From Phaeosaccion multiseriatum (lineage: Eukaryota; Ochrophyta, other classes), in contig OZ218963.1 in assembly GCA_965112735.1 (NCBI GenBank), positions 2,666,001 to 2,730,000 on the forward strand: DNA of 64,000 bases, read 5' to 3'. Below the pieces are notes generated by a model, which worked only from the letters and a program-made list of their open reading frames with translations, searched no databases and was not told the DNA's origin. Position numbers and translations under genes: made by a program. Position 1 is the first letter of the stretch. Every line of letters begins with the position of its first letter. This document shows positions 31,271 through 41,900 of the stretch, in pieces.

Positions 31271-32968
31271 GATCCCCACCCCAGCAGAGACGAACTGCCC
31301 TGCTTGCATTTCAGCGCGCGTCACACCCGACACCCCGCTATCCACTGCACTCACTTCCACCGCCGATGGCACCGGAACGGCACAAGCCCGCATCTGCGGC
31401 AGCAACTGTAGTAATGCTGCCACATCGTCGAAAGCATAGCTGAGCTGAGCCGCAGTGAGCTCCCGCTGAGTCCAGTCAGTCTTCTGCTCCTCCTTGCTCA
31501 TAAAACGCTGCAGGAACATACTAACCAGGTCCGCTAAGCCAATGGGACGGCAGTGCTCTGGCCACACCTCCTTGAATAGATGGGTCGTGTCGACCAAGTT
31601 GGCGATGGCCCACACATGTGGCGCCAACGCCGGCCACTTCCCTAGTGCACGCTGGTCGTGAGGCCAGTGATGCGCCAGCTTCATGATCCCCCCCCGTCGC
31701 CCCACAGCTCACTCAGCACCGCCGCCAGAGCCTCCATCCCACCATTGCCACTCAAACTGTCCAAATCCACCCAGAACCCACAATCACGCTCCGAATTGGC
31801 GACGCCGCTATACTGGACACCCAATTGCAGCAGCGACGCCGGACGAGGAGGGGTGCGTATAGCCCACTCCGAGTCCATGGCCACCACTGTCGCCTCCCGC
31901 AGTGCCGCCCGCATGGCCCATACCTGCTCCTCCGTGCGTATGTACGTGCACCGAGCTGCTGGCACGTGACTGCGAAACGGCGGCAGCTGAGACCACTCCT
32001 CTATCACCCGTTTCTTCTCGTTGATGTGGGACAGGGTCACTGGAGCCCAACCACATTGCCGCATCTGCTCCACGTGCTGCACCCGAGCCGAACCTAAGCC
32101 GTCTGGCGTCTCGACCGCCACACTGTCCACGCACATCGCCTCCAAACCTGCCGACGCCTGCTGTCGCGCCGTGACAGGCGAGAGTCCCTCCAAAGGCACT
32201 GACTGAGCCGCCACCGCCTCCCCTTGCAACTGCTGCACAGCTGCAACAAACCGCAGAACAGCCCCCTCCACCTGATCCTCCCACTCTAACGCGAGTGTGT
32301 CACCCACCACATCCACCAACGCCACCTCCACTCCCACCGCATCACACCACTCAGTCACTGGCAAGGGGTCGCGTGACAAGCAGTCAGGCACCACAAGCTC
32401 CCGCCCTGGCTTGTGGACAAACTTGAGATGATGCGCAGAGAGCCGTTCATACCACCGAAAGAGCTTTGAGTTGGTGTCTTTGTGTGTCGCCAGCCACAGC
32501 AAGGGTTGGTGGTCCGTCACCACAGTGCAGGGATGGTGGCAAATGTACATGCTCGATTTGCGCACACACCAAACCACCGCCAAGAGCTCGAGCTCCGTAC
32601 TGCCGAGCCGAGCCTCCGTAGGGGTAGTGGCACGACTGATGAACGTAACGACTCGCTCCACCCCTTCGGCATCCCGCTGGTTTAGCACACCCCCTAAGCC
32701 GTCTGCTGAAGCGTCGGTGCTCAGCGTGAACACCGATTCCGAGCCGTAGTGAGGGAAGGCCAACGCTGGAGAGCGGAGCAGGTCCTCGATGAGCCCCTCC
32801 CACGCCGCGTCATGCTTCGGCCCCCACGCTGACCGCACGTCCACCCCTTTGCGCAAGAGCTCATTGAGCGGCCGCACCTTCATGGCAAACGCCGGAATGA
32901 ATTTGCCGAAGTAGCTGAGCATGCCTACAAAACGCCTGACCTGTCGCACCTGATTGCTTGGCTGCGCG
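31271..32968 (-). pseudogene. F pol: RT end, RNase H, DEDDy exonuclease
   Basis: From the right: RT thumb/connection (R-R-F-V-G-M-L-S-Y-F), RNase H (F-T-L-S-T-D-A-S-A-D-G-L...T-E-L-E-L-L-A-V-V-W...T-D-H-Q-P-L-L), a linker, then the exonuclease. Exo I is V-A-M-D-S-E-W, Exo II K-L-A-H-H-W-P-H-D, and Exo III D-W-T-Q-R-E-L...Y-A-F-D-D. Between Exo I and Exo II the frame changes in a G8 tract (about 31685-31692), a one-base slip. Clearly diverged from E in sequence yet with the same domain order and every catalytic residue, which shows that the exonuclease is an old part of this lineage. Confidence 0.85.
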
Positions 32969-33163
32969 TGTTAGAAGTGGCCTAGTTGGGGTCCCTTGGG
33001 GACCCAATCAGTAGTGTAACGGCCGGAAAACGGGCCAACAGACGGTAAATCAGTAATAAAAAAAAGGAAGCGCAGCCTGCGTGTGGGCTGGCTTCCGGGT
33101 GCTTGCTTCAGCTTCTGCTCTGCTCTAGCTTGGCTTTGAGGCTAGCTGTCGGTAGTTTCGACA
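32969..33163 (+). repeat. E2 5' LTR (195 bp)
   Basis: TGTTAGAAGTGG...GTTTCGACA. AATAAA-rich box at 33054-33065, CTTCCGGGT at 33092-33100, and the complementary ACCCGGAAG at 33164-33172 directly after the LTR. Confidence 0.95.
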
Positions 33164-33305
33164 ACCCGGAAGACCCGAAAGACACAGGTCTGAGATCCAG
33201 CTTTGAGGCTGATTTATTGTGTTGGCTTGAGCTTTGCTTCCAGCTGCCCAGCTTTAGGCCGTAGACAGCTTTGGGCTTGCTAGGGTGGCACTGGCTGAGG
33301 CGGGG

Positions 33306-34518
33306 ATGGACTTCCTGCGTTTCCACGCTGCTAGGGTGGCCATGGCTGAGGAGGGGATGGACTTCCTGAGTCTTTCATCGGCGGAGGGCGCTACGAGTGA
33401 CGCTGAGGGCGGTGGAGCTGATGGTGGTGCTGCGGACGTGGGGTCTGTGGTATCGGAAGCTGCTGCTCCTCCTGCGGAGGTCACTGCCAGCCCTGGGGCT
33501 GTGGACCGTGTGCGGGCGGCGTTGCGTAGGGGGGAGGAGTCCCTGGAGTCGCCCTCTTTTTTTGAGGGGTCTGCGATTACGGCTGCTGCCGCTTCCCCTC
33601 CTGCTGCTGGGGTGAGGCCGCTGCCGGTGGCGGCGTCGGAGGTTTCCTTCCACTCGGGGGATGCAGAGTCGGTGGGCCAGGAGGACTCGGGGGATGCAGA
33701 GTCGGTGGGCCAGGAGGAGAGCACGGTGTGGGATGTGGTTGGCACGCCCTTGGTCCCTCTTGTTGGTGCGTCTGGCGGGGCTCGGGTGGTGGATCAGCCA
33801 GCGGAGGGAGAGAAGACACCGGAGCAGGAGGACACGCGGGTTCTCCAGGAGGGGCTTGAGATGCTGACGCAGCACCAAGCTGCGCAGCTCATGGCGGCCC
33901 AACTGCGGGAGAGCAAGGCGGAGACGGCGGCCCTCCAGCGGGAACTGGAGGTGCTGCGGCTCTCGCGGGGGGCGGAGCAGCAGCGGGAGTTTGCGGTGGA
34001 GCTGCAGCAGCAGGTGGCGGCGGAGCTGCAGCGACAGATGGCGGCGCAGCCGCCGCCGAAGCGGCCGCCTGAGGGTGCTGCCCAGTTGGAGGTGGAGACG
34101 TTGCAGTGGGAGCTGTTAGCGGCGCAGCTCCAGCAGGTTAAGGATGCCGCACCGGGGGGGGTAGAGGTGCTGCAGCAGCAGGTTAAGGATATGCTACAGC
34201 GGGACATGGAACGGCAGCGGGAGCGGGCACGGCAACAGGCCCTGGATGTGCTGCAGGCGCTCGCCCGTCATACGGTGCAGACGATCACGCTGCCCGTGGG
34301 TGCTATCCGTGTGCTCCAGGAGCAGAAACTTCCCTCTCTATTCGATGCGGCTGGACAGCCTCATCCTCGTGCTGTGGTGCTCGCACGCATGTACAACTGG
34401 GTGAGCATTCTGCAAGGACAGGAGATCTTGACTTCTACTGGGTCCGTGCTTCCGGGCCAAGGGCGGGTGATGGAGCAGCGAGTGCTGGCCGACTTGGGTG
34501 CAGTGGATCGGGCCACTG
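33306..34518 (+). pseudogene. E2 gag, 5' part (interrupted by S)
   Basis: First ATG 33306 (M-D-F-L-R-F). Same product as E3 gag: acidic N-terminus with the duplicated S-G-D-A-E-S-V-G-Q-E unit, coiled-coil Gln/Glu region, capsid start. The frame stops a few codons into S; removing S and one ACTG copy joins R-A-T-V to L-A-E-A-Q-K-G at 48177. Confidence 0.9.
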
Positions 34519-34770
34519 TGTTGGAAGGCCTCAGATGAGATGGGCCATAAGTCAATGGCCCAGGCCCAGGCAGATACAGTGAGAACGGGTGGCGTGGCTC
34601 TCACTATCCTATGTGCGAAGGTGGTCGTTTAGGACTAGCATGCGATAAGTTAATAGAGGCAAGGCTGGCTGCTAGGCTGGCTTTGGGGTTGCTGTTACCT
34701 TGTCCGTGTGTCTAGTTCTATCCTATCTGTAGGCGACAGCGCATGTCGGTCGTGCGTACGTCGTTTTACA
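34519..34770 (+). repeat. S 5' LTR (252 bp)
   Basis: TGTTGGAAGGCC...TCGTTTTACA. AT-rich box near 34645-34655; CTTTGGGGT at 34681-34689. Confidence 0.9.
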
Positions 34771-34779
34771 ACCCCAAAG
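34771..34779 (+). promoter_or_regulatory. S putative self-priming site
   Basis: ACCCCAAAG directly after the 5' LTR, the exact reverse complement of CTTTGGGGT at 34681-34689. The tRNA-type TGG start is absent. E has different nonamers at both places that also pair, the pattern expected for Tf1-like self-priming. Confidence 0.65.
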
Positions 34780-35465
34780 GCCCGAAAGCAGCACTTAGCC
34801 AAGAGGCTTAGGCAGGGAAGGAAGAGGCGTGTTAGGGGAGCACCGTGCGGCACATAAGCAGTGCCGTACGACGTGCGACAGCAGCGGAGTTGTTGTTGCA
34901 CGGAGAGGCGGGAGTGGAGATAGAATTGCCGGGAGTGGTGTCTACAGCGGGCACGGCTTTCGAGTGTGGCAGCAGCGCGGCTGTTGCTGTTGCACGGAGC
35001 TTGGCGGGAGACAGAGAAGGATACTCGCAAGGCTGCTTTAGGGACTGTCTGGGTGCCTTGCAGGTACACCAGTAAACACTTTAGCAGTCAGCATTAGTGG
35101 TGCGCAACGAGGCTTTCGCAACGCTGGTGGCGAGTAGGAGTGGAGAAAGATATGGTGCGGGTGAGTTTGAGTCGTGGGATCTTCTCATCCGTGAGCCTGT
35201 GTGGGTGAGTTTGAGTCGTGGGATTTTCTCATCAATACAGGGGGTGTGTGTGGGAGGAGCGGTCGCACACATCTGGGTGAGTGTTGCATAATGCTCATCC
35301 GTTTTCTTTTTTTGGAAGCAGCATGGAGGCTTGTGCGACAGTCGAGCTTCAGTAGGCGAATCCGCTTGTGTTGCGTGGGGACACGCAACAGTCTTGTCAA
35401 GGGGATGTTGGAAGTGGCGGATAGCTATTGGGGATGTTGGAAGGCCCCGGGATAGGCATTGGGGA
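34780..35465 (+). other. S interior, non-coding
   Basis: No ORF with protein-like composition. Contains the unit duplicated at 8213-8670, a short repeat GAGTTTGAGTCGTGGGAT (twice, near 35163 and 35207), and near the 3' LTR three spaced GGGGATGTTGG words, the last being the LTR start. Confidence 0.7.
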
Positions 35466-35679
35466 TGTTGGAAGGCCTCAGATGAGATGGGCCATAAGTC
35501 AATGGCCCAGGCCCAGGCAGATACAGTGAGAACGGGTGGCGTGGCTCTCACTATCCTATGTGCGAAGGTGGTCGTTTAGGACTAGCATGCGATAAGTTAA
35601 TAGAGGCAAGGCTGGCTGCTAGGCTGGCTTTGGGGTTGCTGTTACCTTGTCCGTGTGTCTAGTTCTATCCTATCTGTAG
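35466..35679 (+). repeat. S 3' LTR, first 214 bp (rest at 48135-48172)
   Basis: Matches the 5' LTR base for base by eye; interrupted by E1 after GTAG, which is repeated at 48131-48134. Confidence 0.9.
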
Positions 35680-35875
35680 TGTCGAAACTACCGACAGCTA
35701 GCCTCAAAGCCAAGCTAGAGCAGAGCAGAAGCTGAAGCAAGCACCCGGAAGCCAGCCCACACGCAGGCTGCGCTTCCTTTCTTTTATTACTGATTTACCG
35801 TCTAGTTGGCCCGTTTTCCGGCCGTTACACTACTGATTGGGTCCCCAAGGGACCCCAACTAGGCCACTTCTAACA
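35680..35875 (-). repeat. E1 3' LTR (196 bp)
   Basis: Reads TGTTAGAAGTGG...GTTTCGACA on the minus strand. No difference from 47935-48130 seen by eye. Confidence 0.95.
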
Positions 35876-35913
35876 TCCCCCTCACTACACCCCCGCCTCT
35901 TCCGCCAGCTCCC

Positions 35914-38900
35914 TCAGAAGCCGAGATGCGAGCGATAGAATTGCGTCTCGTGCGCCAGCCCGCTGCCCCACTTCTCATGTTGCCGCAGACGGATCGTGCT
36001 TTCCCGTTTAGACCTATGCCCTCTTTTGACATTCACTCCTGGATCAAGGGCAGTGTGCGGGAGGGCGTTCTCGAACGCCTCTATGGCCTTGGCGTGTCCC
36101 CGCTCCAGTAACCACTCAGCCCATTCCCAGGTCTGGAAAGTGCCGCCGTCCGACACCGCCCACCGCACGTTATACTCTCGCCGCAGTGGCAGCCCCGTGG
36201 CTTTGCGCCAGCGGAACTTCACAATCCTCGCCAGCGTGGGCACTTTCCCTTCACTCACCTCGTCCAGCTCTAAGCTACGCTGCTCCTGCATTGCGCTGGT
36301 AGCCCACTGAGGAGAGCACCAACGGATATGATACCTGGCGAATCCTTCCGGGAGACCGAAGGGTCGCTCGCTCACCCCATCGATGAACGGCTTCGTCAAG
36401 TCTCTGTGGTACGCCCGTTGCAGCTGCTCCACACCATTGCCGCGCACCCGTTTCATAGACAGATACACTGCGCTGCGCTGCATGACCTGGTAGTGCTCTT
36501 CACTCACCCGCCCATGCTGAGCACAGTAGGCCCCCAGAGCTGGCCAAGGCAAGACTGTATAAGGACCATCCCACGAGTGCTGCAGAGCCTTGAGTTGCGC
36601 TGACGGGGGCCCTTCGAGTTCTTCCCCTTCTTGCTGGGCGGCGGCACCAGGACGATACAACATCACCTTGGTTCCGGGTCGCAGGGGCGTCGGCCAACGG
36701 CGTGAGGCGTTCTTCAGCTGCAATCTCCCGTGGTAGTCGCAGCGCCTCCCATTGACCACCGCCGCAGCCGCAGCCAGACGTGCCCGCAGTTCGTGGACCC
36801 ATGCCGAGGCAGACGAAAACGACCCGTCCTCCACTAGCGCCGGAAGCATCGCCTGTAGAGGCACCGGGGGGTGCCGACCGAACAAGGCGTAGAATGGCGC
36901 CATCCCCGTGCTCTCCTGCGAGCGGCAGTTGTACGCATAGGTGAGCCCGGCGACGTAATCTGGCCACTGCTGCATCTGTGACTCCACGGTCGTCGCCAAC
37001 ATGTCCTTGATCGTGGCCATGAAGCGCTCCACCTGCCCATTGGCCTGTTGGTGCATCGGCGTCGTGAACACTTGCGACGCCGATAGAACTCGCATCACAT
37101 CGCCCATGAGCGCACTGGTGAACTGCGAGCCTTGATCACTCACCAGCACTCGGGGCACACCCAGGGTGGTGACGACATGCCGCACGAAGGCCCGAGCAAT
37201 ACCTTCCGCCGTATAGTCCTGTGCCCTCAAAGGCACCACCACTGTCCACTTCGTGAACCAATCCTGAAACACCAAGAGGTACTCCTCACCGCCCATGCCC
37301 ATAGGAAAGGGGCCAGCCACATCAGCGCCCATGACCGCCCAAGGTCCATCCACCTTGGAAATGGACGACAGCGGCACAGGCTTTGGCTGCCGGCGAGGAG
37401 TCTTGCGTGTCTGGCACGCCAGACAGGAGCGGGCCCAATACAGCGCATGTGCATTCATCTTCTCCCACCATACGCGCTCTTGCAGCGCGTCTAGCATACG
37501 TCCCGGGCCTTGGTGCCCACCTGCGATGGCATCGGTGTGGGCGGCATGCAGCAAGGCTGGCCGCATCTCCTTGGGCACACATACTTGTAGCCGAGTGTGC
37601 CGCACCCGCCACCGAAAGCCCCCAGGAGCCCACTTACGCATCAAGAGCCCGTCCTCATCCACAAAGAACTCACCCCCACCTGCATCCACCACGCCGCCGG
37701 TGGGCCCAGCCTGAACACGGCGACGGAGTGCTTCCAGCTCCGCATCAGCCCGCTGCGCACGCACCCACCACGCGGCCTCGACATGCAGACTGCCACCCAA
37801 AGCTCCAGCCGCTCGTCTGTGCGCCGCGGCAGCAGGCACCGTGCCTGGTAGAGACCACCCAAACTGTCGCTCTGCCTCTCGTCGATGCCCATCAAGCTCG
37901 CGCTGCAAGGTGGACTCCTGCTCCACCGGCTCCTTGGAAACTGAATCCACTGCCTCCTCAGCTTCATTATCCACTGCATCCGCAGCTTCATCACCTGCAT
38001 CCCCCGCTTCTTCCGTGACCAGTAGATCTGCCGTACCAGGCTCCGACGGCGACTCCGCAGCAGGCGGCTCCCCAGGGTGGGTGATGCGGCCCTCCTCCGT
38101 AACAAGCTCCTCCGAGGGCAGACGAGACGCATCCTCCTCAAGCTCGGCCTCCCATGCAGCCCACGCATGAGCGGCCGCGGCACCCGTTTGCTGAGCCTCC
38201 GCTGGTGTGCACATCGAGAAGTAGTCACGCGACACCTGACGGACTTGCTTCCATGGCAACTCGATCATGGTATCTAGATGACTGGCCAACGCGCCCACCA
38301 CCTTCCGCTGGCGCTTATATGTCCGCGTGAACCGCTCCACCAGCTGCATCATTGTCTCCCACGAGCACTGCAGTTTGAATTGCAGTTTGGCCAGGTCGAA
38401 TACCTCCAACGTCTTGGAGTGGACACCAAAGATGTAGAGCGGTGACACGTGGTCGCGATCGCCCCAATAACCAACCGCGGCCTGCATGAACCTGCCGACT
38501 TGCATCTCCTCCTGCTCCGCAGGGGTGTGAGCAGGGCTCATCGCGCTAAGCTCCACCCCCGGGCCACCATGGACGAACGGCACACACTCCGCCATGCGAG
38601 GCCAGAGGCGGAGGAGCGCCGCAGCGTCAGCAAACGCGTACTCCCGTTGAGCGGCGGACAGCGGCCGCTTCGTCCAATCGGTGGCCCGCTCCTCCTTGCT
38701 AAGGTGTTGCTCCAAAAACATGCTGACAAGGTCCTGGAGTCCGATGAACTGAGTATGTTCGGGGCACACGCGCTTAAAGAGGTCACTGGTGTCCACCAAG
38801 TTGACGATGTGCTGGACATGCTCCGCGAGCTCCGGCCATCGGCCCAGGGCACGTTGGTCGTGACTCCAGTGGTGAGCCAGCTTCACAATCGAGGGTTCGG

Positions 38901-41900
38901 TCCACAGGTCCCGCAACACTTGCGCCAGTACCATCATACCCCCCGCCTTCTGAAGCGCGTCTAGATCAATCAAGAGCCCATAGTCACGCGCCACATCCGG
39001 CAGCGGCCCAACCTGCACGGCCAATTGCAGCAGCGACGCGCGCCGTCGGTGACGCGCCCACTCCGAATCCATAGCGACCACTTTGGCTGAGCGCAACTGA
39101 GTCGATAGAGCCTGCACGTGCCTCGGCGTAGACACGTACGTGCACCTCGCTGCGGAAATGTGACTCACAAATGGCGGCATCTGACCCAGCTGCCAGGCCT
39201 CTATCACAGCCTTCTTCACACCCAGCTGGGGTGCTCGCGTAGGCTGCCATCCACATTGCTGAAGACGCTGTGTCCAAGCACGCCGAGCAGTACCCCTGCG
39301 TGACTGCGTCGCCGCCAAGTCCACCTCTGCAGTCTGCCAGGCTTGTAGGGCCTCCGCTCCGCTCTGCTGCTGGTGGTGGCACCGTTGCTGCTGTTGCTGG
39401 GCCGTCACGGCAGGCACAGGAATAGGAAGGCGTGTGTCGGCTTCGCCCTGCAGCTGTTGCGCCACTGCGAGAAAGCGAAGCAGTGCGCCCTCCGTGGGCT
39501 CCTCCCAATGAAGGCTGCACTCGTCCCCTACCATCTCCACCAGGTTCAACTGCACCCCCATCGAAGCACACCAGGTGTGCAAGGGCGACGGCCACTCGCA
39601 CGCAACCATGGCCAAGTCTACCCCCGCATGCGTCTCCCACTCCTGCACCGGAAGCGCGTTGCGAGAGAGGCAGTCAGGCACCACCATTTGCTTCCCGGGA
39701 CGATGCACAAACTGCAAGTGGTGCGTAGAGAGCCGCTCGTACCATCTGAACAGCTTGGAATTGGTATCCTTGTGCCCAGCCAACCACAACAAGGGCTGAT
39801 GGTCCGTCACCACTGTGGTGGGGTAGTGGCAGATGTACATGGCCAGTTTGCGCACACACCACACCACTGCCAGCAGCTCCAGCTCCGTGCTGCTCAGTCG
39901 CGCCTCCGTCTCCGTGGTAGCCCGACTGATGAACGTCACCACACGCTCCTCCCCGGTCGCATCTTTCTGAGAGAGCACTCCTGCTAACCCTTCCGTCGAG
40001 GCATCGGTACTCAGGGTGAAAGTCGTCGCTGGCCCGTACTCCGGAAAAGCCAGTGCAGGGGAAGACAACAAGTCGGCAACGAGTCCATCCCAAGCTGCAT
40101 CGTGCGAGGCATTCCAGGCGGTGCTCACGTCGACGCCCTTACGCAGCAGCCCATTGAGGGGCCGCACTTTGCGCGCAAACTCCGGAATGAAACGGCGAAA
40201 GTAGCTGAGCATGCCAATGAAACGCCGCACCTGCTTAACTCGATTGACGCCGCCATCCTTCGCAAGCAACCTCAACGGCTTGACCAGCTCTTGCACCGCC
40301 GCATGCTTGGCCGGGTCTGTGCGCACCCCATTCTGATCCAGCAAATGCCCGCAGAACCGCACCTCCGGTGCACCCAATACAGCCTTACTCGGCTCCAACT
40401 TGAGCTTGTGCTCCACCAACCGCGCAAGCACAGCATCCAAATGCTCCAGATGCTGCTCAACCGTAGCCGAAAACACAGCAATATCGTCCACAAAGCATGC
40501 CACATGCTCCTGAAGCCCCTTGAGCACCTTGTTCATAAGCCGCACAAAGACTGCAGGCGCATTCTTCGCGCCCTGCGGCATCACTCGCCAAGCGTAAGTT
40601 CCACTGTGGCACACAAAGGTGGATATGTCCTCTTCCGCTGCTGATGCCATCGGCACATTGAAGTAGCCCGACATGATGTCCATCACCGAGAACACCTTGG
40701 AGCCATGCATCTCTGCCAGCAGATCATCAATCACCGGCATCGCAGGGGCCTCCGTGCGACACGCATCATTCAGCTGAGACAAGTCACACGTCATACGTAC
40801 CACAGGCGTCCCATCCTCATGACACTTGGTTTTGCCAGCTGCGTCCGTCTTCAAGACCGCCATCAGCGGAGTAGCCCAGCTGGAAGTGCTGGGGCGAATG
40901 ATGGCAGCCGCGAGAAGCTTGTCAATCTCAATCTCAATCCCCCGCCGCAAATGTGGAGGATACCGTCGAGCGGAGCTCCGAATGGGCTGCTGATTCGCAT
41001 CCTTCAGTCCCCACTCAAAGAAGAGAGTATCCGTCCGACCGTAGTCACCAGGCCTCTGACAGAATGCTTGCGACCGAGCGCGAAGGATCGCCACCAGTCC
41101 CCAGCGTTGCACCTCCGTCCAGGCACCGTCGCCAATCGTGATAGCGTGCAGGGGCGACGGTAGCTCCCTGAGCCAGAACTGAGCCCTCTCCGTAGTGAGC
41201 TTGGCACGGCGCCGCTGCTCCACCACAAGCTCTCCTGCATCCCACGACTCCACTCCCCCACCAAGACAGCGACTCTCCTGCAGCACCGTTCGCAATTGGA
41301 TGAGGAGCAGCAGCGCATTGGTCATATCCTGCTCCACCTTCTCCTGCTGCTGTAATGGGCGACTAGACCACAACGACAAGAGCTGTTGGGCCCATGCGGC
41401 CACAGCAACGTCCCCAACGCCGCTCAGACCCGTGCCAGCGGCTTGGTGTACATGGGGGCGCAGGAGCAGTAGCGCGGTCACAGCCCCTTCCTCTGCCGCA
41501 ACCAAGCACTCGCGCAGACGTCCATACACTCGCTCTGACAGGTGAGGGTACCACTCCTTGATCAACTGCACTCCTGCCATCAGAGTCCCACCGGACGTGT
41601 CACTCTGGCTACCGAGTCGCAAGGCACCATCCGCATCCAGTACCCACCCATCACCGCGTAGGTCAGTCAATGATGTGCCCACCGCCGCCGACGATGAACC
41701 TGCCTCGGACCGTAGTGGCGGTTCCTCCGACGCCACTGACGATGCCGCCCCTGGCGCAGGCCTGCTGGTGGAATCATCAGCCCCCGCCACGTGGTGGACC
41801 TGCAGCTGGCCTGTACGAGGCGGTCGGGGCTCCTGCAACTGTGTCTGACGGCGTCGCGCTACCGCCGCCGGAGCCACCTGCTGCTGTACCGCATTGGACC

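Larger units (their letters stand above)
30967..32968 (-). mobile_element. F: fragment of a second exonuclease-encoding Ty3/gypsy family
   Basis: A 3' LTR (30967-31270) with a purine-rich tract next to it (minus strand GGGGTGGGGATC), and pol sequence from the end of RT through RNase H and the exonuclease. Integrase is deleted between the exonuclease and the LTR. The right end is cut by the E2 LTR at 32969. Confidence 0.8.
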
